Below are positions 1 through 8,940 of a DNA stretch of 64,000 nucleotides, one piece after another. Position 1 is the stretch's first letter; every line of letters begins with the position of its first letter. The notes beneath the pieces are model-generated. The model made no database searches and was not told the origin of the DNA. It worked only from the letters and a program-made list of their open reading frames with translations. The translations under genes were made by a program, and so were the position numbers. This DNA is from Cellulophaga tyrosinoxydans (GTDB lineage: Bacteria; Bacteroidota; Bacteroidia; Flavobacteriales; Flavobacteriaceae). The stretch spans positions 1,050,053 through 1,114,052 of the forward strand of contig NZ_FWXO01000001.1 in the NCBI RefSeq assembly GCF_900176415.1. The letters run 5' to 3'.

Positions 1-35
1 ACCATCAACCATCAACCATCAACCATCAACCATCA
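1..35. repeat. heptanucleotide tandem repeat (ACCATCA x5)
   Basis: Five perfect head-to-tail copies of ACCATCA run from the window edge to two bases before the stop codon of the neighbouring minus-strand gene. The array may continue beyond the window. It lies in the 3' flank of the AhpD-like gene, where copy-number change would not alter a coding frame unless the stop is lost. Confidence 0.9.
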
Positions 36-36
36 A

Positions 37-639
37 CTAATAACGGCTTCCATCATGTTTTCCTTTTTCCCAGCCATGTTTTCCAAGGAATTGATTGCCG
101 CTTTCTACAGCGCCATCTTCAATGGAAGTTCCCATAGAATCATTCCATCTATTTAAATAGCCAAATAGGGAAATTACCCCTAACATTTCTACAATTTCGC
201 CTTCATTCCAGTAGTTGTACAAACGTTCTTTAATGGCAGCATCAACCCCATTTGGCACTTGCGAAGCTTGTAAAGAAAAATCTAAGGCAGCACGTTCCGC
301 TTCGGAAAATGCAGGGTGAGTTCTATATTCCCAAATATTATCTAATTGCTCTTGTTCTGCGCCATAACGTTCTGCGGCACGTATGGCATGAGCTTGACAA
401 TAACGGCATCCTGTTGCGTTACTACTAACCCAAGCAATCATTCTTTTTAGCGCCGAAGTCACTCGACCTTCATTGGCCATTACGGCTTTATTTAAATTAA
501 TAAATGCTTTAGAAATGGCAGGTCTGTGTTGCATGGTTAAAACCGAATTTGGACAAAAGCCTAGTGTTTCATTAAAGAATTCAGCTAGTTTTTTTGTTTC
601 GGAATCATGATTAGAATCAAGAGGTGTTACTAAGGGCAT
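37..639 (-). CDS. carboxymuconolactone decarboxylase / AhpD-like peroxidase-related protein
   Basis: A 200-residue protein of the AhpD-like all-alpha fold. The redox signature C78-x-x-C81 followed by H84 (in CRYCQAHAIRA) is the family's thiol-disulfide active centre, known in AhpD to reduce peroxiredoxin partners or act as an alkylhydroperoxidase. No signal peptide is visible, so it is probably cytoplasmic. It is divergent from an OsmC-family gene whose start lies 48 bp away, so a shared control region for two peroxide-type proteins is plausible. The substrate cannot be told from sequence. A second, only distantly similar family member is encoded at 56620-57156. Confidence 0.85.
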   Translation of the reverse strand: MPLVTPLDSNHDSETKKLAEFFNETLGFCPNSVLTMQHRPAISKAFINLNKAVMANEGRVTSALKRMIAWVSSNATGCRYCQAHAIRAAERYGAEQEQLDNIWEYRTHPAFSEAERAALDFSLQASQVPNGVDAAIKERLYNYWNEGEIVEMLGVISLFGYLNRWNDSMGTSIEDGAVESGNQFLGKHGWEKGKHDGSRY

Positions 640-686
640 AATGCTTTTTGTTTTGTATTTTTGGAGTCTACAAGAAACGAAAAATT

Positions 687-1115
687 ATGAGTACAACAAA
701 TCATATTTCAACCAAATGGTTGGGCAACATGACCTTTGAAAGCAACAACCCTTCTGGGCATAGTTTAAAGATTGATATAGCCAAAGAAGATGGCGGCGAT
801 GGTAATGGCTACCGGCCTAAAGCCCTAATGTTATCCTCATTAGCGGGTTGCTCCGGATTGGATGTAGCGTCGTTAATTAAAAAAATGAAGTTAGAAGTAG
901 AAGAATTTCATATTGAAACTATCGCTAATTTAACAGATGAGCATCCAAAATTTTATGATAAAGTAGTCGTGGAATATCATTTTCATGGCGCTAATCTTAA
1001 AGAAGATAAACTTCAAAAAGCTGTGGATTTATCCGTAGAAAAGTATTGCGGAGTTATGGAAATGTTTCGCCAGTTTGCTGAGGTAGAAATCAAAACCTTT
1101 TTTCATAACAAATAG
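687..1115 (+). CDS. OsmC family protein
   Basis: A 142-residue OsmC/Ohr-fold protein. Cys55 (in LAGCSGLD) and Cys121 (in KYCGVMEM) sit where the two redox cysteines of OsmC family peroxidases lie, which fits thiol-dependent reduction of organic hydroperoxides. The longer reading frame opens at 648, but the ATG at 687 (MSTTNH) gives the family's usual N terminus, so I prefer it. The length is typical of the short OsmC-like group. Divergent from the AhpD-like gene upstream. Confidence 0.88.
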   Translation: MSTTNHISTKWLGNMTFESNNPSGHSLKIDIAKEDGGDGNGYRPKALMLSSLAGCSGLDVASLIKKMKLEVEEFHIETIANLTDEHPKFYDKVVVEYHFHGANLKEDKLQKAVDLSVEKYCGVMEMFRQFAEVEIKTFFHNK

Positions 1116-1138
1116 ATTAGTTTGTAGTGAATTAAAAT

Positions 1139-1259
1139 GTCGGTTTGAGTGATTTTCGAAACGCAGCGAAGAAAATAGTATCGGGAACCTTGTTAGTTAA
1201 ACTAGTCCTCGATACCATTTATTTTACATTAGCATTGAAAATCAATCAATCAAACTGAC
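1139..1259. repeat. nested inverted repeat, REP-like intergenic element
   Basis: The outer arms 1139-1157 (GTCGGTTTGAGTGATTTTC) and 1237-1259 are inverted copies with a 4-base indel. Inner arms GTATCG (1178-1183) and CGATAC (1210-1215) pair within them. The element fills the gap between the OsmC gene and recJ. It resembles the small palindromic intergenic elements common in Flavobacteria; there is no T-tract, so a simple terminator is less likely. Confidence 0.6.
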
Positions 1260-1307
1260 TTTCACCAGGTCAATTGAACTTACTTTTTAAAACTTGAATA
1301 TTGAATA

Positions 1308-2996
1308 ATGCGCTGGACTATAAAACCAAAACCAGAAGAAGATAAAATTAAAGCTCTTGCTAAGGCTTTAAATGTGGAGAAATTGGTAGCTCAGCTTTTA
1401 TTGCAACGCGGAATTTCTACTTACGAAGAGGCAAAATATTTTTTTAGACCGCAATTAGAACATTTACATGATCCCTTTTTAATGAAGGATATGGATATTG
1501 CTGTTGCTCGAATTGAAAAAGCGATAGTTGACGGTGAAAATATACTTGTTTTTGGAGATTATGATGTAGATGGTACCACCGCCGTTGCCTTACTTTCTTC
1601 TTATTTATTAACGTATTATCCAAATGTAGCTACCTATATCCCTGACCGCTACGCGGAAGGTTATGGCGTATCTTATAAAGGAATAGATTTTGCTGAAGAC
1701 AACGGTTTTTCGCTAATCATAGCTTTAGATTGCGGAGTTAAAGCCATCGAAAAAGTGGCTTACGCCAAAGAAAAAAACATCGATTTTATTATTTGTGATC
1801 ACCATAGACCTGGTGATGTTTTGCCTGATGCTGTCGCTGTTTTAGATCCTAAAAGAAGCGATTGTACCTATCCGTATGACGAACTTTGTGGCTGCGGAGT
1901 TGGGTTTAAATTAATCCAAGCTTTGGGTTCAAGAAAAGGCGAAACAATTCACGATTTAATTCCCTATTTAGATTTGGTGGCTACCGCCATTGGAGCAGAT
2001 ATTGTTCCGATTACAGGAGAAAATAGAGTTTTAGCATATTTTGGGTTACAAGTCATTAATGAAAATCCCAGAGCTGGCTTTAAAGCCATTATCAATCAGA
2101 TTAAAAAAACGGTTTTAACCATTACCGATGTGGTGTTTATCATAGCCCCAAGAATTAATGCTGCTGGCAGAATGGAGCATGGGCAATATGCGGTAAATTT
2201 ACTGACCGAAAAAGATGCAAACCAAGCGCAAAAGTTTGCTGCCGAAATAGAAAAATTTAATATAGATAGGCGAGGCTTAGACCAAGAAATTACCATAGAA
2301 GCTTTGAATCAAATTACTGAAAACAAAGAGGAACAAGGTTTTACTTCGGTAGTTTATAAAGATTCGTGGCATAAAGGTGTAATTGGTATTGTGGCATCAC
2401 GACTCACGGAAACCTATTATAGACCTACTTTAGTCTTTACAAAAAGTGGTGATAAACTAGCGGCATCTGCCAGATCAGTAAAGGGTTTTGACGTGTATAA
2501 TGCATTAGAAGGCTGCGCAGATTATATTGAGCAATTTGGAGGGCATAAATATGCTGCCGGACTTACCTTATTAGAAGAACAATACAATAATTTTAAAGCA
2601 CAGTTTGAAAAAGTTGTTGCTGAAACTATTGATCCTAACCTGCTGATTCCTGAAATTACTGTAGACATGATCATAGAATTAAAAGATATAACGCCTAAGT
2701 TAATGCGGATTATTAACCAATTTGCACCATTTGGTCCGGGGAATATGACGCCTGTTTTTATGGCAGAGAAAATTAGTGATTCTGGCTATGCCAAGGGAGT
2801 TGGGGAAGATGAAAAGCATTTAAAATGTGCCGTTACACAAAACGATTATGGACCCATTGGCTGTATAGGTTTTAATTTAGGGGATAAATTGCCTTTAATT
2901 ACCAGTAGAAAGCCTTTTAGCGCCGTTTTTACCATTGATGAAAATGAGTGGCAAGGGAATGTGAGCCTGCAGTTGAAAATTAAGGATTTGAGGTAG
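1308..2996 (+). CDS. recJ: single-stranded-DNA-specific exonuclease RecJ
   Basis: A 562-residue DHH-family 5'-3' single-strand exonuclease used in recombination and mismatch repair. Motif I is D84-Y-D-V-D-G (after FG), the DHH motif is at 164-166 (ICDHHRPGD), and the C-terminal DHHA1 half has the GGH motif (EQFGGHKYAAG). An OB-fold-like end follows. The length matches bacterial RecJ. It stands alone, flanked on both sides by intergenic inverted repeats. No signal or membrane segment; a cytoplasmic DNA repair enzyme. Confidence 0.95.
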   Translation: MRWTIKPKPEEDKIKALAKALNVEKLVAQLLLQRGISTYEEAKYFFRPQLEHLHDPFLMKDMDIAVARIEKAIVDGENILVFGDYDVDGTTAVALLSSYLLTYYPNVATYIPDRYAEGYGVSYKGIDFAEDNGFSLIIALDCGVKAIEKVAYAKEKNIDFIICDHHRPGDVLPDAVAVLDPKRSDCTYPYDELCGCGVGFKLIQALGSRKGETIHDLIPYLDLVATAIGADIVPITGENRVLAYFGLQVINENPRAGFKAIINQIKKTVLTITDVVFIIAPRINAAGRMEHGQYAVNLLTEKDANQAQKFAAEIEKFNIDRRGLDQEITIEALNQITENKEEQGFTSVVYKDSWHKGVIGIVASRLTETYYRPTLVFTKSGDKLAASARSVKGFDVYNALEGCADYIEQFGGHKYAAGLTLLEEQYNNFKAQFEKVVAETIDPNLLIPEITVDMIIELKDITPKLMRIINQFAPFGPGNMTPVFMAEKISDSGYAKGVGEDEKHLKCAVTQNDYGPIGCIGFNLGDKLPLITSRKPFSAVFTIDENEWQGNVSLQLKIKDLR

Positions 2997-3043
2997 GATT
3001 GGTTCTTGATACTTTTTCTTTTCCGTTACACTACCAAGAAAAA

Positions 3044-3109
3044 ACTCGAATTGACACATTTTGTTTATTGAGATTTAGGAAGTGATTGATTAATACTGTC
3101 ACTTCGAGT
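3044..3109. repeat. imperfect inverted repeat, REP-like
   Basis: Arms 3044-3056 (ACTCGAATTGACA) and 3097-3109 (TGTCACTTCGAGT) match at 12 of 13 positions. Further TTCGAG fragments follow up to 3185. It lies downstream of recJ and resembles degenerate copies of the TTTCGAG-type palindromic elements of flavobacterial genomes. Confidence 0.5.
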
Positions 3110-3188
3110 TAAATATTTTGTAGCCCAATCGAAGAAATAATTTTCCCGATACTTCGAGAGTGAAGCATCTCTGTTCTGATTCTTCGAA

Positions 3189-3428
3189 TTATAAATCAAT
3201 TTTTGCTAGTTCCTTTGCGATTATTATGAAACCAAGAATAATTATAACAAAACACAATATGTAAACTTTAACTTCAAAATAATTGGAATCATCCTCTTGT
3301 ATTCCTTTTTTAGCCCAGGGATAAATAGCTATTCCTATAAAAATAATGACAATACCTAGAATTAATAAATAATAGTTCATAGTAATAGTTGATATCCCAA
3401 TATAGTTAATTGGTCTTTTGGGCTTCAT
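3189..3428 (-). CDS. small hypothetical two-helix membrane protein
   Basis: An open frame of up to 79 residues. It contains two strongly hydrophobic stretches (about residues 18-38 and 53-71) separated by a charged loop with WAKKG and QEDD, so an inner-membrane hairpin is likely. An internal ATG at 3380 (MNYYLLILG) would give a 63-residue product starting just before helix one, and is the more natural start. No family recognised. It is convergent with recJ and divergent from the MFS gene. Confidence 0.5.
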   Translation of the reverse strand: MKPKRPINYIGISTITMNYYLLILGIVIIFIGIAIYPWAKKGIQEDDSNYFEVKVYILCFVIIILGFIIIAKELAKIDL

Positions 3429-3573
3429 TTTTTTTGATAAAGTTTCATCACTTTAACTAAATAAAACAGATTTATTATAATGTTATACAATTAAAATCTA
3501 CTTTTTAATTTAATGATGTTCAAGAGAAAAATCTCTTCCTTACCTTTACAACTTATTTTTTGATTGCTTGAGT

Positions 3574-4833
3574 ATGGATCCGTATGCCGCCTTACGTTAT
3601 AAAGAATTCAATATATTTTTACTAGTCCGTTTTGCTATGGTATTTGCATGGTCTATGCAATTTATAGTGATCGAATGGCAAGTATATACCTTAACAAAAG
3701 ACCCACTTTCATTAGGTATAATAGGACTTATGGAAGTAATTCCCGCAATTGTTATGGCCTTATTTGCAGGGCATATTGTAGACCAAAAAGAAAAGCGAAA
3801 TCTGCTAATGTTATGCATTTTAGGCTTTTCGGTTATAAGTTTTGGACTATTTGTTATTAGTCTTCCATCAATTGTAGCGAGCACAGACACAAAAACAATA
3901 TTATATTCCATTTATTTTTTAGTTTTTTTAGGGGGGATTGTAAGGTCTTTTATAGGACCAACAATATTTTCATTAATAGCCTTAATTGTTCCTAAAAAAA
4001 TATATCCTAATGCAGCTACATGGAGCAGTACTACTTGGCAATTAGCCTCTGTTTTAGGTCCTGCATTAGCAGGGTTTTCTATAAGTATTATTGGCGTTCA
4101 CTGGTCTATGTGTTTAATTTTTGTTTTCTCACTAATAGCTCTAATTTTTCTTTTTAAAATTGAAAGAAAACCAATACTTAATCCTAAAATTGGGGAGCCA
4201 GTTTTTGACAGCTTACGTGAAGGATTAAAATTTGTTTTTAGTAATAAACCAATTTTAGGCGCACTAACCTTAGACATGATTGCTGTGTTATTTGGCGGTG
4301 CAGTAGCATTACTATCTATTTTTGCTCAAGATATTTTAAAAGTTGGAGCAGAAGGGTTTGGAATATTAAGAGCAGCACCAGCGGTCGGAGCAGCATTAAT
4401 GATGCTAGGTTCTACACGTTTTCCTTTACATAAAAATGCAGGTATTAAACTTTTATTAGCGGTATTTGGTTTCGGGGTTTGTATGATAGTCTTTGGCTTA
4501 TCTACCTATTTTTGGTTATCCGTAGCGGCCTTATTCTTAAGTGGCGCTTTAGACGGTGTTTCAATGATTGTGCGGCAAACAATTTTACAGTTAAAAACAC
4601 CAGATCATATGCGTGGTAGAGTAGCATCGGTAAATTCGATTTTTGTTGGCTCTTCAAATGAATTAGGAGCTTTTGAAAGCGGCGTTACCGCTAAGTTAAT
4701 GGGCACGGCAACGGCTGTGGTTTTTGGAGGTATTATGACTGTAGTGACTGTGGGAATAACAGGCTGGGCTTTTCCTAAATTTAGAAAATTAGATCTCCAA
4801 AAAGATGTAGAAGATCATGAAAAGGAGGGTTAA
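3574..4833 (+). CDS. MFS transporter, enterobactin-exporter-like (MFS_3)
   Basis: A 419-420-residue polytopic membrane protein with about 12 hydrophobic segments in two halves joined by a charged central loop (around residue 200). The N terminus (DPYAALRYKEFN) and the loop 2-3 sequence GHIVDQKEKR are typical of the major facilitator group that contains EntS-like exporters. A TTG two codons upstream (3568) could also start the frame; ATG 3574 is preferred. A TACCTTTA box lies upstream (about 3541). The substrate is not inferable. The stop overlaps the stop of the convergent lpxH gene by 4 bp. Confidence 0.85.
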   Translation: MDPYAALRYKEFNIFLLVRFAMVFAWSMQFIVIEWQVYTLTKDPLSLGIIGLMEVIPAIVMALFAGHIVDQKEKRNLLMLCILGFSVISFGLFVISLPSIVASTDTKTILYSIYFLVFLGGIVRSFIGPTIFSLIALIVPKKIYPNAATWSSTTWQLASVLGPALAGFSISIIGVHWSMCLIFVFSLIALIFLFKIERKPILNPKIGEPVFDSLREGLKFVFSNKPILGALTLDMIAVLFGGAVALLSIFAQDILKVGAEGFGILRAAPAVGAALMMLGSTRFPLHKNAGIKLLLAVFGFGVCMIVFGLSTYFWLSVAALFLSGALDGVSMIVRQTILQLKTPDHMRGRVASVNSIFVGSSNELGAFESGVTAKLMGTATAVVFGGIMTVVTVGITGWAFPKFRKLDLQKDVEDHEKEG

Positions 4834-5594
4834 TTAAAAGTTTCTAATTTTAATTTCTCTCCATCAAAAACACCATAAGTATAATAGCCAATCCAATCGC
4901 CTAGATTTATATACTTCGATTTTTCATTAAGGGCAATATCTAATGGTAAATGGCGGTGCCCGAAAACAAAATAATCGTAATGGTTTTGTTCTAATTTTCG
5001 CTTAGCATACTGCACTAACCACTCGTTTTCCTCGCCTAAAAATGTGGCATCTTCATCGCCAGATATTAGTTTATTTTTTACCGATAAATATTGCGCCAAA
5101 CGCACTCCTAAATCTGGGTGCAACCACCTAAAAAGCCATTTAGAAAACGGATTTGTAAATACTTTTTTCATGCGTTTATAGCCTTTATCACCAGGACCTA
5201 AACCATCACCATGACCAATAAAAAACAGAGAATTATTGAGTTTAAACTGTTGAGGTTCATGAAAAACAGGTATACCAAGTTCTTCTTCAAAATACCCATT
5301 CATCCAAAGATCATGATTACCTACAAAATAGTAAATAGGAATTCCAGAATCCGCAATTTCGGCTAATTTTCCTAAGGTTCGAGTGAATCCTTTTGGAACA
5401 ACGGTTTTATATTCCATCCAAAAATCAAACATATCACCTAAAAGAAAAATTGCAGCAGCATCTGTTTTAACTTCATCTAACCAAGCAACAAACTTCTTCT
5501 CCCTAGGATAACTATGTTCCATGGTTGGAGCACCTAAGTGATTATCACTTGCAAAATATATTTTTTTACCTTCAGGTATTATGATAGTTTTCAT
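4830..5594 (-). CDS. lpxH: UDP-2,3-diacylglucosamine diphosphatase, LpxH-type
   Basis: A 254-residue calcineurin-like metallophosphoesterase. Metal motifs are visible in order: D17-N-H near the N terminus, LLGDMFDFW, GNHD, GHGDG and a C-terminal GHRH. This arrangement matches the Bacteroidetes LpxH-like proteins that hydrolyse UDP-2,3-diacylglucosamine to lipid X in lipid A synthesis at the inner membrane face. It follows queD on the same strand with a 24-bp gap, so the two are probably cotranscribed. Another metallophosphatase role cannot be excluded from motifs alone. Confidence 0.85.
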   Translation of the reverse strand: MKTIIIPEGKKIYFASDNHLGAPTMEHSYPREKKFVAWLDEVKTDAAAIFLLGDMFDFWMEYKTVVPKGFTRTLGKLAEIADSGIPIYYFVGNHDLWMNGYFEEELGIPVFHEPQQFKLNNSLFFIGHGDGLGPGDKGYKRMKKVFTNPFSKWLFRWLHPDLGVRLAQYLSVKNKLISGDEDATFLGEENEWLVQYAKRKLEQNHYDYFVFGHRHLPLDIALNEKSKYINLGDWIGYYTYGVFDGEKLKLETFN

Positions 5595-5618
5595 GAACTA
5601 TAAATATAGGAAAAGCCT

Positions 5619-6068
5619 TTAATTGTCACTAGCGTACCACTCCGCAAAAGAGGTATCTGTTTCTTGTAATTTTAAGGAATGAAGCTGTATGTTTTTAGGC
5701 AATCGTGCTTTTATTCTATCGGCAAAATCTATCACCATGTTTTCACTAGTTGGTTGATAATCAGCCAAAATCACAACATGTCCACGATCTGTAAGTTCTT
5801 TTGCAAGTTCTATATGTGGGGTGTTTTTATTAAATACCGTTGCATGATCAAATTGGTCTACAATCTCTTCTTTGACTATTTTTTTAAGATCACCAAAATC
5901 AATCACCATACCTAATTTTACATGCGAAGTATCTTTAATTGGCGAGCCTATTACTGTTACAGAAAGCTTGTAACTATGTCCGTGAACATTTCTACACTTA
6001 CCATCATAGCCAAAAAGCGCATGACCTGTTTCAAAATTAAATTGTTTGGTGATTCTAATTGTATTCAT
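5619..6068 (-). CDS. queD: 6-carboxytetrahydropterin synthase (QueD/PTPS family)
   Basis: A 149-residue PTPS-fold enzyme. Zinc ligands H16, H29 and H31 and the catalytic Cys25 (CRNVHGHSY) are in place, with a later VDQFDHATVFN stretch and a C-terminal LQETDTSFAEW containing the pterin-anchoring Glu. In the queuosine pathway it converts dihydroneopterin triphosphate to 6-carboxytetrahydropterin. Cytoplasmic. It is the upstream gene of a likely queD-lpxH pair. Confidence 0.9.
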   Translation of the reverse strand: MNTIRITKQFNFETGHALFGYDGKCRNVHGHSYKLSVTVIGSPIKDTSHVKLGMVIDFGDLKKIVKEEIVDQFDHATVFNKNTPHIELAKELTDRGHVVILADYQPTSENMVIDFADRIKARLPKNIQLHSLKLQETDTSFAEWYASDN

Positions 6069-6159
6069 AAAAATTACTTTAGCAAAGTGCTTTGATCTGC
6101 TACAAAAGTATCGATTTTAACTGTAGTTACTTTTATATTTCTATTTAAATAGACTTCTG

Positions 6160-6588
6160 TCAATATAGTTGATACAGCAAATAGCTACCACCTATAATCA
6201 AAAATGGGGCTGCTATCATAAATAAAATTACACTACCTCGATATAATCCCCAAAACGAAATGGTTTTTACACTGTCTGTTTTTCTTGGGTTGTAAATTAT
6301 AGCAACTTTTTCACCAATCTCGTAAGCGGGTGGTTTAGAGGCTATGCCACTTTCAAAAGTGATGGTTTGCAAACTCCTATCTTTAAATTCAAAAACAGGC
6401 TTATACATGGATCCATTTTGACCTTGGGATATTGAGTACTGTATTACCGTTGCCGTAGTTTTAACGCCTGATTGAAGTAAATTTTTGGTTTTTTGAAATT
6501 CGGAAAATGCAGCATAAGTTAAGCCTCCACCAATTATGAAAAGGAAAGAATAAAAGACGATCCACATAGTTGATTTGCTTTTGGCCAC
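6160..6588 (-). CDS. DUF3592-type membrane protein
   Basis: A 142-residue protein with an N-terminal membrane helix (about 8-28), a beta-rich middle with the VxATVIQYSIS and FEFKDRSLQTITFESG patterns, a VAIIYNPRKTDSVK segment, and a C-terminal helix (about 118-138). This is the layout of DUF3592 proteins, whose function is unknown. The frame begins with GTG (6588), 14 bp after the stop of a 38-residue membrane ORF on the same strand. An ATG seven codons in is an alternative. Confidence 0.75.
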   Translation of the reverse strand: MAKSKSTMWIVFYSFLFIIGGGLTYAAFSEFQKTKNLLQSGVKTTATVIQYSISQGQNGSMYKPVFEFKDRSLQTITFESGIASKPPAYEIGEKVAIIYNPRKTDSVKTISFWGLYRGSVILFMIAAPFLIIGGSYLLYQLY

Positions 6589-6602
6589 TGGGTTTTTAAC
6601 TA

Positions 6603-6719
6603 TTATTTTCTTTTGAACTTTCGATCGTTTCTAAAACGATTTACAAAATAAACGGCTCCCACAACTAGGAGTAAAATCAGAAAAAAAGTGCTGCCATTTA
6701 AAAATTGTAAAATTTCCAT
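6603..6719 (-). CDS. 38-residue single-pass membrane protein (hypothetical)
   Basis: A short ATG-started frame ending in tandem TAA TAG stops. It encodes a hydrophobic helix (about residues 10-27, TFFLILLLVVGAVYF) followed by a strongly basic tail (RFRNDRKFKRK). That is a classic small inner-membrane protein shape. It sits 14 bp upstream of the DUF3592 gene on the same strand, suggesting one operon. No family recognised; support is from composition and position only. Confidence 0.55.
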   Translation of the reverse strand: MEILQFLNGSTFFLILLLVVGAVYFVNRFRNDRKFKRK

Positions 6720-6763
6720 ACGTAATGATTTAAAAAAAGTATAACGTAAATTTGATGCCCATA

Positions 6764-7531
6764 TTATTTTTTAAACTTCTCTAAGGTGCTTTTTGTAAAT
6801 TCAGAAAGCGCTAACCTTCCAGTAATCGCAGCTCTTTCTAACAATAGAGTATCCCAATGATCTGTATTTTCCCAAAGTACTTTTTTCCAATCTTCTAAGG
6901 CTTGTGGATTATAACTGGAAAGATTATTTGTAAAAAGATCTAATTCTTTATCCAGTTCATTTATACTATCAAAAACTTGGGAGAAAAGTCCTTTTTCTTG
7001 AGCCCAATAGGCGTTTTTCCATGCCGTTGGATTTAAGGATAATTCAGACATTCCCGCCACGCCAATTTTACGAGAAACAGCAGGAGCAATTACAAAAGGT
7101 GCTATTCCTATGGTTAGCTCCGACAATCGAATTGATGCAGCTTCAGAAGCAAAAACATAGTCGCAAGCAGCCGCTAACCCAACGCCGCCACCTACGGTTT
7201 TACCCTGTACACGGCCAACAATAATTTTTTTGCATTTACGCATTGCATTAATAACCTTGGCAAATCCACTAAAGAACACCTTGCCTTCTTCTAACGTGGT
7301 TACCGCAACGAGTTCATCGAACGAAGCACCAGCGCAGAAAGCTTTTTCTCCTTCAGATTTTAAAATGATTACTGTTACGTTTGGGTTTTCAGAAAGCTTA
7401 TCAAATTCTTTAGCAAGCCGATCTAATAATTCGCTTACAAATGAATTGCTTGCCGGATGGCCAAATTCTATTGTAGCTATACTATCTTGAATATTGGTAA
7501 AAAGACTTCCGTTTGTTCGTGAAGTAGACAT
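6764..7531 (-). CDS. enoyl-CoA hydratase/isomerase family protein
   Basis: A 255-residue crotonase-fold protein. The oxyanion-hole segments AFCAGASFDEL and GKTVGGGVGLAAACDY are intact, and LSELTIGIAP follows as in enoyl-CoA hydratases. Position and general likeness suggest the methylglutaconyl- or short-chain enoyl-CoA hydratase branch used in amino-acid or fatty-acid breakdown, but the exact substrate cannot be told. Cytoplasmic. Monocistronic on the minus strand between small membrane genes and a MATE exporter. Confidence 0.85.
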   Translation of the reverse strand: MSTSRTNGSLFTNIQDSIATIEFGHPASNSFVSELLDRLAKEFDKLSENPNVTVIILKSEGEKAFCAGASFDELVAVTTLEEGKVFFSGFAKVINAMRKCKKIIVGRVQGKTVGGGVGLAAACDYVFASEAASIRLSELTIGIAPFVIAPAVSRKIGVAGMSELSLNPTAWKNAYWAQEKGLFSQVFDSINELDKELDLFTNNLSSYNPQALEDWKKVLWENTDHWDTLLLERAAITGRLALSEFTKSTLEKFKK

Positions 7532-7602
7532 TTGATGAAATTTATATCAAAAGTACATTTTTAACATAAAATGAAGTAAATACTTGGCTAAATTTTAAGA
7601 GG

Positions 7603-8937
7603 TCAATCTATATTTCGTAAAGGAAGGTACTTTCTTCTGAACTCTAAAACCAATGCTCCACCGCGAATGCACATCCATATGGTGAAAGCAATCCAAATAC
7701 CATAAAGCTTTAATTCAAAATACTTAGCTATAAATAGCGCAGGAATAAATCCGATGAAAGTTGCGGTTAGTAAAGTATTTCGAAGGTATTTCATTTCCCC
7801 TAAACCTTTAAAAAGTCCGTCATAAATAAAAGCAATAGTATTAAAAGGTTGACCAAGAATTACTATAAAAAATATGCTGTAAAAAGTGTTTAATACAGGT
7901 TCGTCATTGGAAAATATAGTGCCAATAGGTTGGTAAAAAACAAAACCGAGTACCATTAAAACTAGACTAACAATTAATCCATATCGGAGTATTTTCTTTG
8001 ATAAAATATAGAGTCCATTATAATCTTTACTTCCTAAAAGTCGGCCACCCATAATATTTCCAGCGGCGGAATAACCATCAATAAAAAAGGCTGAAAATAA
8101 CCAAAGATTTATTGCAATAGTATGGGCGCCAATATAATTATCTCCGAGTGCAGTAGCTTCTCTCACTGCTAATATTAGTGCAGTATTCAGGGCTATGGCT
8201 CTAACAAAAAGATTAAGACTCATAACTACAAGTCTACCTAATTCTGGATGCAGTGGAAATCTTAATTTTAGACTTATAGAGGTTTTGGTAATTAATAAAA
8301 CAAAAGCCATTATAGCCATGACACCTTGAGCAATTAAGCTAGCCCATGCTGCACCTTCTAAATACATGGGTTCCAACAAACCATCTACGCCATAAACAAA
8401 AATAAAATCTAAAACCACATTTAACAGTGCTCCTACAATAGCAATCAACATAGGGTAAAAGGTGTTTTGCAGACCTCTAAAAATACCCATTATGGCAAAT
8501 GTGAATAGGGTTAATGGAAACCCCCAAACACGAATAGCGTAATAAGAAATGCACAAATCCAATATTTTACCTGACGCATTTAAAAGTCTAAATATATCTG
8601 GAATAATAAAAACTGTAGAAAGTAAAATAAGAATGCTAAGGCTAATATTTAAGAAAATAGCTTGCGCTGGGAGTGTTTTTACTTCATCAATTTTGCCAGC
8701 ACCTAAATATTGAGAAATGATAGCAGAAATAGCGCTTCGTGTTTGGCCTAAAACCCAAATAAGCATAGATAAAAAGGAACCAACAATACCAGCGGCGGCC
8801 AAAGATTCAATTCCATCTACATCAATATTGCCAACTATAGCAGTATCGGTTATAGAAAGAATTGGCTCTGCAATACCAGCAATAATTGCCGGAATAGCAA
8901 GGTTGTTTATTTTTTTAAAAGTGATGGTATTACTCAA
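7603..8937 (-). CDS. MATE family efflux transporter (DinF-like)
   Basis: A 444-residue protein with about 12 membrane segments in two homologous halves. The start IPAIIAGIAEPILSITDTAIVG is the typical first helix of the DinF-like branch of MATE cation/drug antiporters. It exports organic cations or toxic metabolites in exchange for Na+ or H+; the substrate here is unknown. The GNAT gene ends 3 bp before its start codon, so the order GNAT then MATE is a probable two-gene operon. Confidence 0.9.
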   Translation of the reverse strand: MSNTITFKKINNLAIPAIIAGIAEPILSITDTAIVGNIDVDGIESLAAAGIVGSFLSMLIWVLGQTRSAISAIISQYLGAGKIDEVKTLPAQAIFLNISLSILILLSTVFIIPDIFRLLNASGKILDLCISYYAIRVWGFPLTLFTFAIMGIFRGLQNTFYPMLIAIVGALLNVVLDFIFVYGVDGLLEPMYLEGAAWASLIAQGVMAIMAFVLLITKTSISLKLRFPLHPELGRLVVMSLNLFVRAIALNTALILAVREATALGDNYIGAHTIAINLWLFSAFFIDGYSAAGNIMGGRLLGSKDYNGLYILSKKILRYGLIVSLVLMVLGFVFYQPIGTIFSNDEPVLNTFYSIFFIVILGQPFNTIAFIYDGLFKGLGEMKYLRNTLLTATFIGFIPALFIAKYFELKLYGIWIAFTIWMCIRGGALVLEFRRKYLPLRNID

Positions 8938-8940
8938 TAA

